DNA of 64,000 nucleotides from VXRJ01 sp965246995. GTDB taxonomy: Bacteria > Acidobacteriota > Vicinamibacteria > Vicinamibacterales > UBA8438. The stretch spans positions 62,001 through 126,000 of the forward strand of contig OZ252008.1 of the NCBI GenBank assembly GCA_965246995.1, given 5' to 3'. How positions within the stretch are numbered: position 1 is the stretch's first letter; each line of letters begins with the position of its first letter. Made by a program: the position numbers and the translations under genes. The notes beneath the pieces were generated by a model that was given only the letters and a program-made list of their open reading frames with translations, was not told the origin of the DNA and did not search any database. Shown one piece after another: positions 43,715 to 51,389 of this stretch.

Positions 43715-45559
43715 TTGGCTGACGTGACGACGACGGAAACCGCCTCCCCCGCGGCAGGCGGGAGCGAAGGACACGACGCCGCACACGGGCACGGTGAGCA
43801 CGAGCATCACGAGCTCGGCTTCTGGCAGACCTACGTCTTCTCGGTCGATCACAAGGTAATCGGCATCCAGTACGCCGTGACCGGCCTGCTCTTCCTGTTG
43901 TTCGGCTTCACGCTGATGGTGGTGATGCGCTGGCAGATCGCCTATCCCGGCGAGCCGATTCCCTTGATCGGCACCTGGCTGGGCGCGGAACGGGCGCCGG
44001 ACGGCATCATGTTGCCGGAGTTCTACAACCAGTTGGGCGCGATGCACGGCACCATCATGGTGTTCCTCGGCGTCGTTCCCCTCGCCGTCGGCGGCTTCGG
44101 CAACTTCGTCCTGCCGCTGCAAATCGGAGCGCCCGACATGGCGTTCCCGAAGCTCAACATGGTGAGCTACTGGAGCTTCTTCGTGGGCGGCGTCGTCATG
44201 TTCGCCAGCTTCTTCGTGCCGGGCGGAGCCGCCAACTCCGGCTGGACCTCGTATGCGCCCCTGTCCGTGTTCGCCACGACCGGGCAAACGATGTGGCTTG
44301 CGGGGATGATGTTCCTGATCACGTCGTCACTGCTCGGCTCGGTCAACTTCATCGTCACGACGATTCAGTTGCGCGCACCGGGGCTTTCGTTCATGCGGCT
44401 GCCGTACTTCGTCTGGGCGCAGCTCGTCACCGCGTTCCTGCTGCTGCTCGCCTTTCCTCCGCTCGAGGCAGCCGGCGTACTGCAGTTGATGGACCGGGTG
44501 GCAGGCACCAGCTTCTTCATGCCGAGCGGCCTCGTCTACGCCGACTCCCCGGTCGAGGCGAGCGGTGGCGGCAGTGTGCTGCTCTGGCAGCACCTCTTCT
44601 GGTTCCTGGCGCACCCGGAGGTGTACGTCCTTATCCTCCCGGCCCTCGGCATCGTCACCGATATCGTGGCCAACAACACGCGCAAGCCGATCTGGGGTTA
44701 CAGCGTGCTGGTCTACTCGACCGTCTTCCTGGGCTTCATGTCGTTCATCGTCTGGGCGCACCACATGTTCCTGACCGGCATGGGAACGACGATGAGCTCA
44801 TTCTTCCAGACGACCACGATGATCATCTCGATCCCGTCGGTCATCATCCTGTCGTCGCTCTTCATCTCGCTCTACGGAGGATCGATCCGGTTCACCGTGC
44901 CGATGCTCTTCGCCCTGGCTTTCCTGCCGATGTTCGGGATCGGCGGACTGACCGGGCTTCCACTCGGCCTCTCCGCACCGGACATCCACCTGCACGACAC
45001 CTACTACGTCATCGGGCACTTCCACTACGTCGTGGCGCCGGGGACGCTGATGGCGCTGTTCGGGGGCGTCTACTACTGGTTCCCGAAGGCGACGGGCCGC
45101 AAGATGAACGACCTGCTGGGCCGCATTCATTTCTGGGGTTCGTTCATCGCGATCAACGTCGTCTTCATGCCGATGTTCTACCAGGGTTTGTCCGGGATGA
45201 ACCGCCGGATGTACGACGGCGGCGCGCAGTACACGATGAACGCGGACGTGCTGTGGCTGAACGAGGTGATCAGCATCGCGGCGTGGGTGCTGGGCCTCTT
45301 CCAGTTGCCGTTCATCTACAACTTCTTGAACAGCATCAAGCGCGGGGAGAAGGTAGGCGACAACCCGTGGCAGGCGACCACGCTCGAATGGCAGGCGCCG
45401 TCGCCACCGCCGCACGGGAACTTCGCCACGCCGCCGCGGGCGTACCGCGGCCCGTACGAGTACAGCGTGCCGGGCGCGGCCAGTGACTTCATGATGCAGG
45501 GCGAGGCGGATCCCCCCAGCTCGGGGACCCCGGCGGCGGCCAAGCCGGCCGGCGCCTGA
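43715..45559 (+). CDS. ctaD: Cytochrome c oxidase subunit I
   Basis: 614 residues starting at TTG 43715, 8 bp after AAGGAG. A His-rich N-terminus (HDAAHGHGEHEHHELG) precedes twelve membrane helices. Metal ligands are visible: H111 (low-spin haem), H300 of HPEVY with Y304 (CuB cross-link pair), H349-H350 (CuB) and H435/H437 of GHFHYV (haem a3 and a). E302 in HPEVY marks an A-type haem-copper oxidase. It reduces O2 to water and pumps protons. It leads an operon running to 47858. The unusual TTG may limit translation. Confidence 0.93.
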   Translation: MADVTTTETASPAAGGSEGHDAAHGHGEHEHHELGFWQTYVFSVDHKVIGIQYAVTGLLFLLFGFTLMVVMRWQIAYPGEPIPLIGTWLGAERAPDGIMLPEFYNQLGAMHGTIMVFLGVVPLAVGGFGNFVLPLQIGAPDMAFPKLNMVSYWSFFVGGVVMFASFFVPGGAANSGWTSYAPLSVFATTGQTMWLAGMMFLITSSLLGSVNFIVTTIQLRAPGLSFMRLPYFVWAQLVTAFLLLLAFPPLEAAGVLQLMDRVAGTSFFMPSGLVYADSPVEASGGGSVLLWQHLFWFLAHPEVYVLILPALGIVTDIVANNTRKPIWGYSVLVYSTVFLGFMSFIVWAHHMFLTGMGTTMSSFFQTTTMIISIPSVIILSSLFISLYGGSIRFTVPMLFALAFLPMFGIGGLTGLPLGLSAPDIHLHDTYYVIGHFHYVVAPGTLMALFGGVYYWFPKATGRKMNDLLGRIHFWGSFIAINVVFMPMFYQGLSGMNRRMYDGGAQYTMNADVLWLNEVISIAAWVLGLFQLPFIYNFLNSIKRGEKVGDNPWQATTLEWQAPSPPPHGNFATPPRAYRGPYEYSVPGAASDFMMQGEADPPSSGTPAAAKPAGA

Positions 45560-45610
45560 CGAGCGGACAAATCGAACGGATGAACGAAGGACAGGGCAGA
45601 ACGTCGAGAC

Positions 45611-46207
45611 ATGGATATTCCATACATCGTTGATGAACGGCCGGATACCGGGCTGACGAACGTCAAGCTGGGCATCTGGCTCTTCCTCGCGTCGGAGGTG
45701 ATGCTCTTCGGCGCGCTCTTTTCTTCCTATGTGCTGCTGCGCCTGATGGCGCCGGAGGGCACGTGGCCATTCGGCGTGGACGTGCTGAACGTGCCACTCG
45801 GGACGTTCAACACCGCGGTGCTGATCGGGTCGAGCGTCACGATGGTGATGGCCTACGCGTCGCTCAAGATGGACGACCTGGGCGGTTACAAGAAGTACAT
45901 GGGGACGACGATCGGCTTGTCGCTCCTCTTCATGGTGGTCAAGGCGTTCGAGTACAGCCACGAGTTCGACATCGGAAACTTCCCGTGGACGAGCACCTAC
46001 CTTGCCATCTACTTCACGATGACCGGACTGCACGCGATGCACATCATCGCCGGAGTGATCGTCAACACCTACCTCCTGCTGCCCGGCTCGAAGATGTGGT
46101 ACACGAACAAGGAGCAGTTCACGAACCGGATCGAAGCCGCCGGCCTCTACTGGCACTTCGTCGATCTGGTATGGATCTTCCTGTTCCCGGTGCTCTACCT
46201 GCTGTAG
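45611..46207 (+). CDS. ctaE: Cytochrome c oxidase subunit III
   Basis: 198 residues with five hydrophobic segments. It starts LTNVKLGIWLFLASEVMLFG, the family's typical first helix with the conserved Glu. It also has VKAFEYSHEFD and MTGLHAMHIIAGVIVNTYLL, and ends YWHFVDLVWIFLFPVLYLL, the classic subunit III ending. It is the short five-helix form found with caa3-like oxidases. It stabilises subunit I and its proton uptake. It lies 51 bp after ctaD. Confidence 0.92.
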   Translation: MDIPYIVDERPDTGLTNVKLGIWLFLASEVMLFGALFSSYVLLRLMAPEGTWPFGVDVLNVPLGTFNTAVLIGSSVTMVMAYASLKMDDLGGYKKYMGTTIGLSLLFMVVKAFEYSHEFDIGNFPWTSTYLAIYFTMTGLHAMHIIAGVIVNTYLLLPGSKMWYTNKEQFTNRIEAAGLYWHFVDLVWIFLFPVLYLL

Positions 46208-46231
46208 CTCGCGGAGGACGACAAGCGAACC

Positions 46232-46576
46232 ATGAGTGAAGACGTTCAGGCGCACATTCGGATATACATGAAGGTGGCCGGCGCGCTCGGCGTGCTGACC
46301 GCGGTGACCGTGGCAATCTCCTACATCGACTTCTGGGGCGTGCCGATCGCCGTTATCGTGGCCCTGGTCATCGCGGCGACGAAGGGCTCGCTGGTGGCCA
46401 GTTTCTTCATGCACCTCATCGGCGAGCGGAAGATGATCTACTGGTCGCTGCTCCTGACCGTCGTTTTCTTCCTGGGGCTCATTTTCCTGCCGCTGCTCGG
46501 CCATGCCGACAAGCTCGGCGAGTACTACACCGTGCCGAACGCGAACGCGCCGGCGCCGGCTGCGCCCGCCCACTGA
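46232..46576 (+). CDS. ctaF: Cytochrome c oxidase subunit IV
   Basis: 114 residues with three hydrophobic helices: VAGALGVLTAVTVAISYI, VPIAVIVALVIAATKGSLVA followed by SFFMHLIGERK, and WSLLLTVVFFLGLIFLPLLG. The Lys-Gly and FFMHL pattern is characteristic of the small prokaryotic subunit IV. The C-terminus is an Ala/Pro-rich tail. It lies 24 bp after ctaE and is an accessory subunit of the complex. Confidence 0.85.
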   Translation: MSEDVQAHIRIYMKVAGALGVLTAVTVAISYIDFWGVPIAVIVALVIAATKGSLVASFFMHLIGERKMIYWSLLLTVVFFLGLIFLPLLGHADKLGEYYTVPNANAPAPAAPAH

Positions 46577-46602
46577 GGAACGCGAAACCGACAGAGGCCA
46601 CC

Positions 46603-46812
46603 ATGTCGCTGCGATCCATTCATCTCGTCTTCATCGGGGCGTCCATACTGCTGGCGGCGCTCACTACCTGGTGGGGTACCGCGATGTTCCTGAGCGGCCG
46701 CGGCGGCAGCGGATACCTGCTGTTCGCCGGCGGGTCGCTCGCGGCGGTGATCGGGATGACGGCCTACGCGGTGCTGTTCGTTCGGAAGACGCGCGCGATC
46801 GGAATGCGGTGA
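46603..46812 (+). CDS. Small membrane protein of the oxidase operon
   Basis: 69 residues with two predicted membrane helices (IHLVFIGASILLAALTTWWG and SGYLLFAGGSLAAVIGMTAY) joined by a short glycine-rich loop. It has no motif I can name. Its place between subunits IV and II, with tight spacing on both sides, suggests an assembly factor or an extra small subunit. It is translated from ATG 46603; the frame is clearly protein-like. Confidence 0.65.
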   Translation: MSLRSIHLVFIGASILLAALTTWWGTAMFLSGRGGSGYLLFAGGSLAAVIGMTAYAVLFVRKTRAIGMR

Positions 46813-46832
46813 CGGTCGCGGAGGGTTCTGCC

Positions 46833-47111
46833 ATGAAGAGAATCTCGACAGCTACGATGGCGGCGGCGCTCGTCATGCTCGCGCCCGCGGTGGCGTTGGC
46901 CTGTCCGATCTGCTTCGGCGCCGATCCCGACTCTGCGGAAGCGCAGAGCCTGAACTGGGCCGTCTTCACACTGCTCGGCGTTACCGGTGGTGTGCTGAGC
47001 GGCTTCGTCGGATTCATGTTTCACCTGTTAAAACGGTCCCGGCAGGCGCTCGGGAACGAGGACGCATTCGACGCCACGGACCATCGTGGCGATGCGGGAG
47101 GAGTTTCGTAG
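46833..47111 (+). CDS. Small membrane protein with CPIC motif
   Basis: 92 residues. An N-terminal signal-like helix ends at ALACPICFGADPDS, and a second helix follows (NWAVFTLLGVTGGVLSGFVG). Processing after the first helix would leave a CxxC pair (CPIC) close to the membrane on the outside, which could handle copper for CuA or serve in thiol exchange. Its stop is directly adjacent to the ATG of ctaC. Start ATG 46833. The copper role is inferred from the motif and the neighbour only. Confidence 0.65.
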   Translation: MKRISTATMAAALVMLAPAVALACPICFGADPDSAEAQSLNWAVFTLLGVTGGVLSGFVGFMFHLLKRSRQALGNEDAFDATDHRGDAGGVS

Positions 47112-47858
47112 ATGGGCGAGTTGCTTGGACTGCCGATTCAGGCGTCGGCTCACGCCGGCGAGATCGACGAGATGATCATCCTCATCCACTATCTGATGGC
47201 CGTGCTGTTCATCGGATGGGGAGCGTTCTACGTCTACACGCTGTTCCGGTTCCGCGCGAGCGCGAACCCGACCGCCAACTACAAGGGCGTGACCAGTCAC
47301 ACTTCCAGCTACCTGGAGTGGGCGGTGGCGGCCATCGAGGCAGTCCTGCTGGTCGGATTCGCCATCCCGGCATGGGCGCACCGCGTCAACGACATCCCGC
47401 CGACCGGGGAAGCGACCGTCGTCAACATGATCGGGAAGCAGTTCGAGTGGATCTCGCACTACCCCGGCGCGGACGGCCGGTTCGGGCAGCGCGACCTCAG
47501 TCTGATCACCCCTACCAACGTGATCGGGCTCGATCGGAGCAGTGCGAACGCCGCCGACGATATCATGACTGTCAACCAGCTGAACATGCCGGTCGACAAG
47601 CCGATCATCGTCTACCTGTCATCGCAGGATGTCATCCACAGCTTTGGCATCACCGAGATGCGCGTGAGGCAGGATGCAATCCCCGGCATCCAGGTACCGG
47701 TCTATTGGGTGCCGACGCAGACGGGCGAGTACGAAGTGAATTGCTCGCAGCTCTGCGGTCTCGGCCACTACCGCATGCGCGGCTTTGCCGAGGTGATGAG
47801 CCAGGCCGACTACGACGCGTGGCTCGCCGAAGAAGCTTCGTTCCTCTCCGGTAACTGA
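47112..47858 (+). CDS. ctaC: Cytochrome c oxidase subunit II
   Basis: 248 residues: two membrane helices (MIILIHYLMAVLFIGWGAFY, and LEWAVAAIEAVLLVGFAIPA), then a cupredoxin-type CuA domain. CuA ligands are H176, C211, C215, H219 and M222 in CSQLCGLGHYRM. It receives electrons from a soluble donor and feeds haem a. Unlike many caa3 enzymes it has no fused cytochrome c at the C-terminus, so an external cytochrome or blue-copper donor must exist. It is the last gene of the operon, which is unusual because subunit II commonly comes first. Confidence 0.92.
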   Translation: MGELLGLPIQASAHAGEIDEMIILIHYLMAVLFIGWGAFYVYTLFRFRASANPTANYKGVTSHTSSYLEWAVAAIEAVLLVGFAIPAWAHRVNDIPPTGEATVVNMIGKQFEWISHYPGADGRFGQRDLSLITPTNVIGLDRSSANAADDIMTVNQLNMPVDKPIIVYLSSQDVIHSFGITEMRVRQDAIPGIQVPVYWVPTQTGEYEVNCSQLCGLGHYRMRGFAEVMSQADYDAWLAEEASFLSGN

Positions 47859-47881
47859 CCCGTCGAGACCGGGCGGAGCTC

Positions 47882-48256
47882 CTAGTCGCGGGACGCGGCC
47901 AGCATCGCCTGCAGGTCCGCGACAGCCCCTTCCAGCGCGTCTGCGGCGGCAGCGATGTCCGTCGTGGCCTCGCTACGCGCGGCAGTGATCCGTTCCTGGA
48001 TGGGACCGATCGGGAGTTCCGCCTGAGCCGCCGCGATCATCAGGCGGAGTGCTTCGACGCTGAGCCGTTGGAAACGGGCCCCGTCGGCTTCCTCACCCGG
48101 GCTGGGGGAGACCGCGGGCGGCTGCGGGGAGAGCTCCGTGGGTGGCGGCGCCTCCGTCTCCACGGCGCCGGCAGCGGGGTCGTCGCTCGCGCTGCATGCC
48201 GCCGCGGCGAGTGTGACGGCCAGTGCCACGGTACGGATGGCGGGGGCAGCGGTCAT
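47882..48256 (-). CDS. Small lipoprotein, helical
   Basis: 124 residues from ATG 48256. A lipoprotein signal (TVALAVTLAAAAC) leads to a Pro/Glu-rich linker and a helical C-terminal half (LSVEALRLMIAAAQAELPIG, then ERITAARSEATTDIAAAADA). It begins 4 bp after the Dsb-like gene on the same strand. No family is recognised. The heptad-like Ala pattern suggests a short coiled coil anchored in the envelope. Confidence 0.6.
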   Translation of the reverse strand: MTAAPAIRTVALAVTLAAAACSASDDPAAGAVETEAPPPTELSPQPPAVSPSPGEEADGARFQRLSVEALRLMIAAAQAELPIGPIQERITAARSEATTDIAAAADALEGAVADLQAMLAASRD

Positions 48257-48260
48257 GGAG

Positions 48261-49331
48261 CTACCGTCCGGCGGCGGCGAGTTCCTCTCGGATGATCTGC
48301 TCGAAGGTCTCGTACGGCGCGGCGCCCAGCACCGCGCGGCCATTGAGGAACAACGTGGGCGTGGATGACACGCCGTAGTCGTTTCCGATCTCCATGTCGC
48401 GCTCGACGGTGGCGGTGTGGCGTCCGCTGTCGAGGCACGCGGCGAAGGCTTCGGTGTCCAGTTCCAGGTTCTCGGCGTAGGCGTGCAGTTCGTCAACGCT
48501 GAGTGCACCCTGATTGGCAAACATCGTGTCGTGCAGCTCCCAGAACCGGTCCTGCTCGTGCGCGCAGTTGCCCGCCTCCGCCGCCTTGAACGCGTTCGGA
48601 TGGCTCGGCAACGGGAAATCCTTGTAGATGAAACGGATCTGGCCGGTGAACTCCTCGAGCAGCCGGTCGACCGTCTCGGTGGCGCGCTGGCAGAACGGAC
48701 AATCGAAGTCGGAGAACTCGACAATCTCCACCGGCGCGTCCGCCGGGCCGCGCGCCGGATCCTCGGCGAGCGTTTCGACCATCTGTCGCGGCGGTTCGAG
48801 CATCACCATGACGTCGCCCGCCGCCTCGCGCAACTCGTTCGTGAAAGCGTGCAGCGCCTGCATCGGGCGCTGCTGCTGGATGGCGGCAACGATTTCCGGC
48901 CGCAGCTCTTCCAGGGTCTGATTCGGGAAGCGATCCTTGTTCCGATCCCAGATCTCCTGGATCTCCTCCTCGGTGACCTCCAGAGTCCGGCTCGGAAGCT
49001 CCGCGATGAGCAGTTCCTCCCGTGTCATGCCACGGGCCGCCGCTTCACGGTCGATCAGTCGGTCGCCCAGGAGAATGTCGAGCGCGCGGCGTCGCGTCTC
49101 GTACACCTCCTGCAGCATCCGCAGGCGAGACGCGGCGTCGTTCGCCCGCCAGGCGTCCTCCACCTCGGCGAACGTCACCTCTATGTCGCCGATGCGCGCC
49201 ACCACGTCGTCGTCGGCCTGCTGCGCGGATACCTCGGCATTGCCGGACGTCAGCAACAGCGCCGTCGCCATCACGGCAGTAAGCGCCGGACCCCGCGAAC
49301 GGCGGATCATCCTTCTCTCTGCAAGGGTCAT
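48261..49331 (-). CDS. DsbA-like thioredoxin with SurA-type N-terminal domain
   Basis: 356 residues from ATG 49331 (49310 is also possible). After a signal segment comes a helical region like the SurA/PpiC chaperone N-domain (DVVARIGDIEVTFAEVEDAW, LDILLGDRLIDREAAARG, EEIQEIWDRNKDRFPNQTLE). Then follows a DsbA-type thioredoxin fold with CPFC in EFSDFDCPFCQRATE, and GVSSTPTLFLNGRAVLG with the cis-Pro. It should form or shuffle disulphides in exported proteins while holding the client. The combination is common in environmental bacteria. It is translated ahead of the small lipoprotein. Confidence 0.82.
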   Translation of the reverse strand: MTLAERRMIRRSRGPALTAVMATALLLTSGNAEVSAQQADDDVVARIGDIEVTFAEVEDAWRANDAASRLRMLQEVYETRRRALDILLGDRLIDREAAARGMTREELLIAELPSRTLEVTEEEIQEIWDRNKDRFPNQTLEELRPEIVAAIQQQRPMQALHAFTNELREAAGDVMVMLEPPRQMVETLAEDPARGPADAPVEIVEFSDFDCPFCQRATETVDRLLEEFTGQIRFIYKDFPLPSHPNAFKAAEAGNCAHEQDRFWELHDTMFANQGALSVDELHAYAENLELDTEAFAACLDSGRHTATVERDMEIGNDYGVSSTPTLFLNGRAVLGAAPYETFEQIIREELAAAGR

Positions 49332-49387
49332 GCGGCCGACTGTACACCCCGTCCGCACCGGCGTCCATGCGGGATAATGCCCACCCA

Positions 49388-51004
49388 ATGCCCTCTCATC
49401 GTATCCGGGCGCGGGCGGCGCGAGGACAGGCGGGCGAAACGGCGGTCCGGGCGGACACCGGGCTGCTGGCCGCGTATCTCGAGGACGCAGCGCACTTCCC
49501 CGGGGGGCACTCGGCCGGCGTCGCGCGTCCCGCCACGGAGGCGGACGTGTCCGCGCTCGTAACCGGCGGGGCGCCGATACTGCCGGTCGGCGCGCAGTCG
49601 TCACTCACCGGTGGGGCGACGCCGATGGGCGAAATCGTGATCGACATGCAGCGGTTCGACCGGATCGTCCGGATCGGGCCGGACGAAGTGGTCGCCGAGG
49701 CGGGTGTGCCCATCGCGACGCTGCAGGCGGCGCTCGACCGGAGCGATGCTTTCTACCCGCCCGCGCCGACCTTCGACGGTGCGTTCGCGGGTGGTGTCGT
49801 CTCGACCAACGCGGCTGGCGCGGCCACCTTCAAGTACGGCACGACCCGCGATTGGGTGCGGGGGCTGACGGTGGTCCTCGCCTCGGGTGAAGTGCTCGAC
49901 ATCACGCGGGGCGAGACGACCGCGCATCCCGACGGCTGGTTCGAAGTCGAGACGGTGGGTGAGGTTCGTCGCGTGCCGCTGCCGACGTACCGCATGCCGG
50001 ACGTGGTGAAGTGCTCGGCCGGGTACTTCGCTGAACCGGAGATGGACCTGATCGATCTGTTCATCGGCGCGGAGGGGACGCTGGGCGTCATCACCGAGAT
50101 CGCGTTCGCAGTTGTCACCCCGGCGCCGCGGATTGCGATGATCTGGATCCCGCTGGCGAGCGAAACCGCAGCGGTGGATCTGGCCGGGAGACTGCGGGAA
50201 GCCGGCCTCGACTGCTGGCGCACCGACGGCGCGTCGGGCTTCGACGTCGCGGCCATCGAGCATCTCGACGCGCGCAGCCTCGAGATCGTCCGGGAGGATG
50301 GCGCGGCGCGCCGGCAGGGAATCGCATTGCCTGACGATACGGCGGTAGCGCTGCTCGCGCAGGTGGAACTGCCGGGCGAGGCCGCCGCCGCGACCGATCC
50401 GGCCGCGGCGTACGCCGAGATCGCCGGGGCCCTCGCGGACGATGGACCCGATTCTCCCCTCGTCCGCCTCTGTCGCCTGCTGGCAGATGCCGACGCGCTC
50501 GACCGCAGCGAAATCGCGCTTCCCACCGATACGCGGCGGCAGGCCGAACTTGTCGCCTTGCGCGAAGCGGCGCCCGAGGGCATCAACCGGCGCGTCGGCG
50601 AGAGGAAGCGACGCACCGGGACGGCAATCGCCAAGACCGCCGCCGACATGATCGTGCCGTTTGATAAGTTCGCCGAGAGCCTGGCGCTGTTTCGCGACGC
50701 CTTCGAGACACGGCGCCTCGACTATGCCATCTGGGGACACATCTCCGACGGCAACGTGCACCCCAACGTGATCCCGCGTACCATCGATGACGTCACCCAC
50801 GGCCGCGAGGCGATTCTCGAATGCGGCCGCGCGATTGTCCGCCTCGGCGGCTCGCCGCTGGCGGAACATGGCGTCGGACGAAACACGGTGAAGCAGGCGC
50901 TGCTGCAACAGTTGTACGGGGTCGACGGCATCAACGAAATGCGAGCCGTCAAGGCGGCGCTCGATCCGGACGGCGTGCTGGCGCCGGGAGTCCTCTTCCG
51001 ATGA
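49388..51004 (+). CDS. FAD-linked oxidase (glycolate oxidase / D-lactate dehydrogenase type)
   Basis: 538 residues. The FAD-binding_4 domain shows PVGAQSSLTGGATPMGEI and GGVVSTNAAGAATFKYG. The C-terminal FAD-oxidase domain has YAIWGHISDGNVHPNVIP and AEHGVGRNTVKQALL. The family oxidises 2-hydroxy acids such as glycolate, D-lactate or D-2-hydroxyglutarate and passes electrons to quinone or cytochrome. No signal peptide, so it is probably cytoplasmic or at the inner face of the membrane. It overlaps the next gene by 4 bp (ATGA). Substrate undetermined. Confidence 0.85.
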   Translation: MPSHRIRARAARGQAGETAVRADTGLLAAYLEDAAHFPGGHSAGVARPATEADVSALVTGGAPILPVGAQSSLTGGATPMGEIVIDMQRFDRIVRIGPDEVVAEAGVPIATLQAALDRSDAFYPPAPTFDGAFAGGVVSTNAAGAATFKYGTTRDWVRGLTVVLASGEVLDITRGETTAHPDGWFEVETVGEVRRVPLPTYRMPDVVKCSAGYFAEPEMDLIDLFIGAEGTLGVITEIAFAVVTPAPRIAMIWIPLASETAAVDLAGRLREAGLDCWRTDGASGFDVAAIEHLDARSLEIVREDGAARRQGIALPDDTAVALLAQVELPGEAAAATDPAAAYAEIAGALADDGPDSPLVRLCRLLADADALDRSEIALPTDTRRQAELVALREAAPEGINRRVGERKRRTGTAIAKTAADMIVPFDKFAESLALFRDAFETRRLDYAIWGHISDGNVHPNVIPRTIDDVTHGREAILECGRAIVRLGGSPLAEHGVGRNTVKQALLQQLYGVDGINEMRAVKAALDPDGVLAPGVLFR

Positions 51005-51363
51005 AGTGGTTCCTTATCCACTGGGTGACGACGGGCGTCGCGCTCGGCGCCGCCGCGTGGATCCTCCCGGGTGTCACCATCCCGTCGATGCGGGCGCTTG
51101 CCGTCGCCTCACTGGTGCTCGGTGTGGTGAACACCGTCGTGAAGCCGGTGCTGGTTGTCCTGACGCTGCCGCTGACGGTGATGTCGCTCGGCGTCTTCTA
51201 CTTCGTCGTCAACGGCGTCACTTTCGCGCTGGCCGCGTGGATCGTCCCCGGTTTCGAGGTGGCGTCCTTCTTCTGGGCAATGGCGGGCGCCGCGCTGGTC
51301 GGCCTGATGTCGATGTTCATCGGCAGCTTCCGCTCCCGCCCACACGACCCGTACCGCGCGTAG
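51001..51363 (+). CDS. Phage_holin_4_2/YvlD-like membrane protein
   Basis: 120 residues with four hydrophobic segments: FLIHWVTTGVALGAAAWILP, LAVASLVLGVVNTVVKPVLV, LTLPLTVMSLGVFYFVVNGV and MAGAALVGLMSMFIGSF. The NxxxKPxL and LPLT pattern is diagnostic of this family. Despite the holin name, it is a common chromosomal inner-membrane protein of unknown role. It is coupled to the FAD-oxidase gene by a 4-bp overlap. It ends 26 bp from the convergent ATPase gene. Confidence 0.85.
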   Translation: MKWFLIHWVTTGVALGAAAWILPGVTIPSMRALAVASLVLGVVNTVVKPVLVVLTLPLTVMSLGVFYFVVNGVTFALAAWIVPGFEVASFFWAMAGAALVGLMSMFIGSFRSRPHDPYRA

Positions 51364-51389
51364 CTCTTGTCGCTGGTAAAGGCGCGGGC

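Noticed and set aside
51001..51363. Prophage holin
   Set aside because: The Phage_holin_4_2 family is widespread in chromosomes, and no phage gene is nearby.
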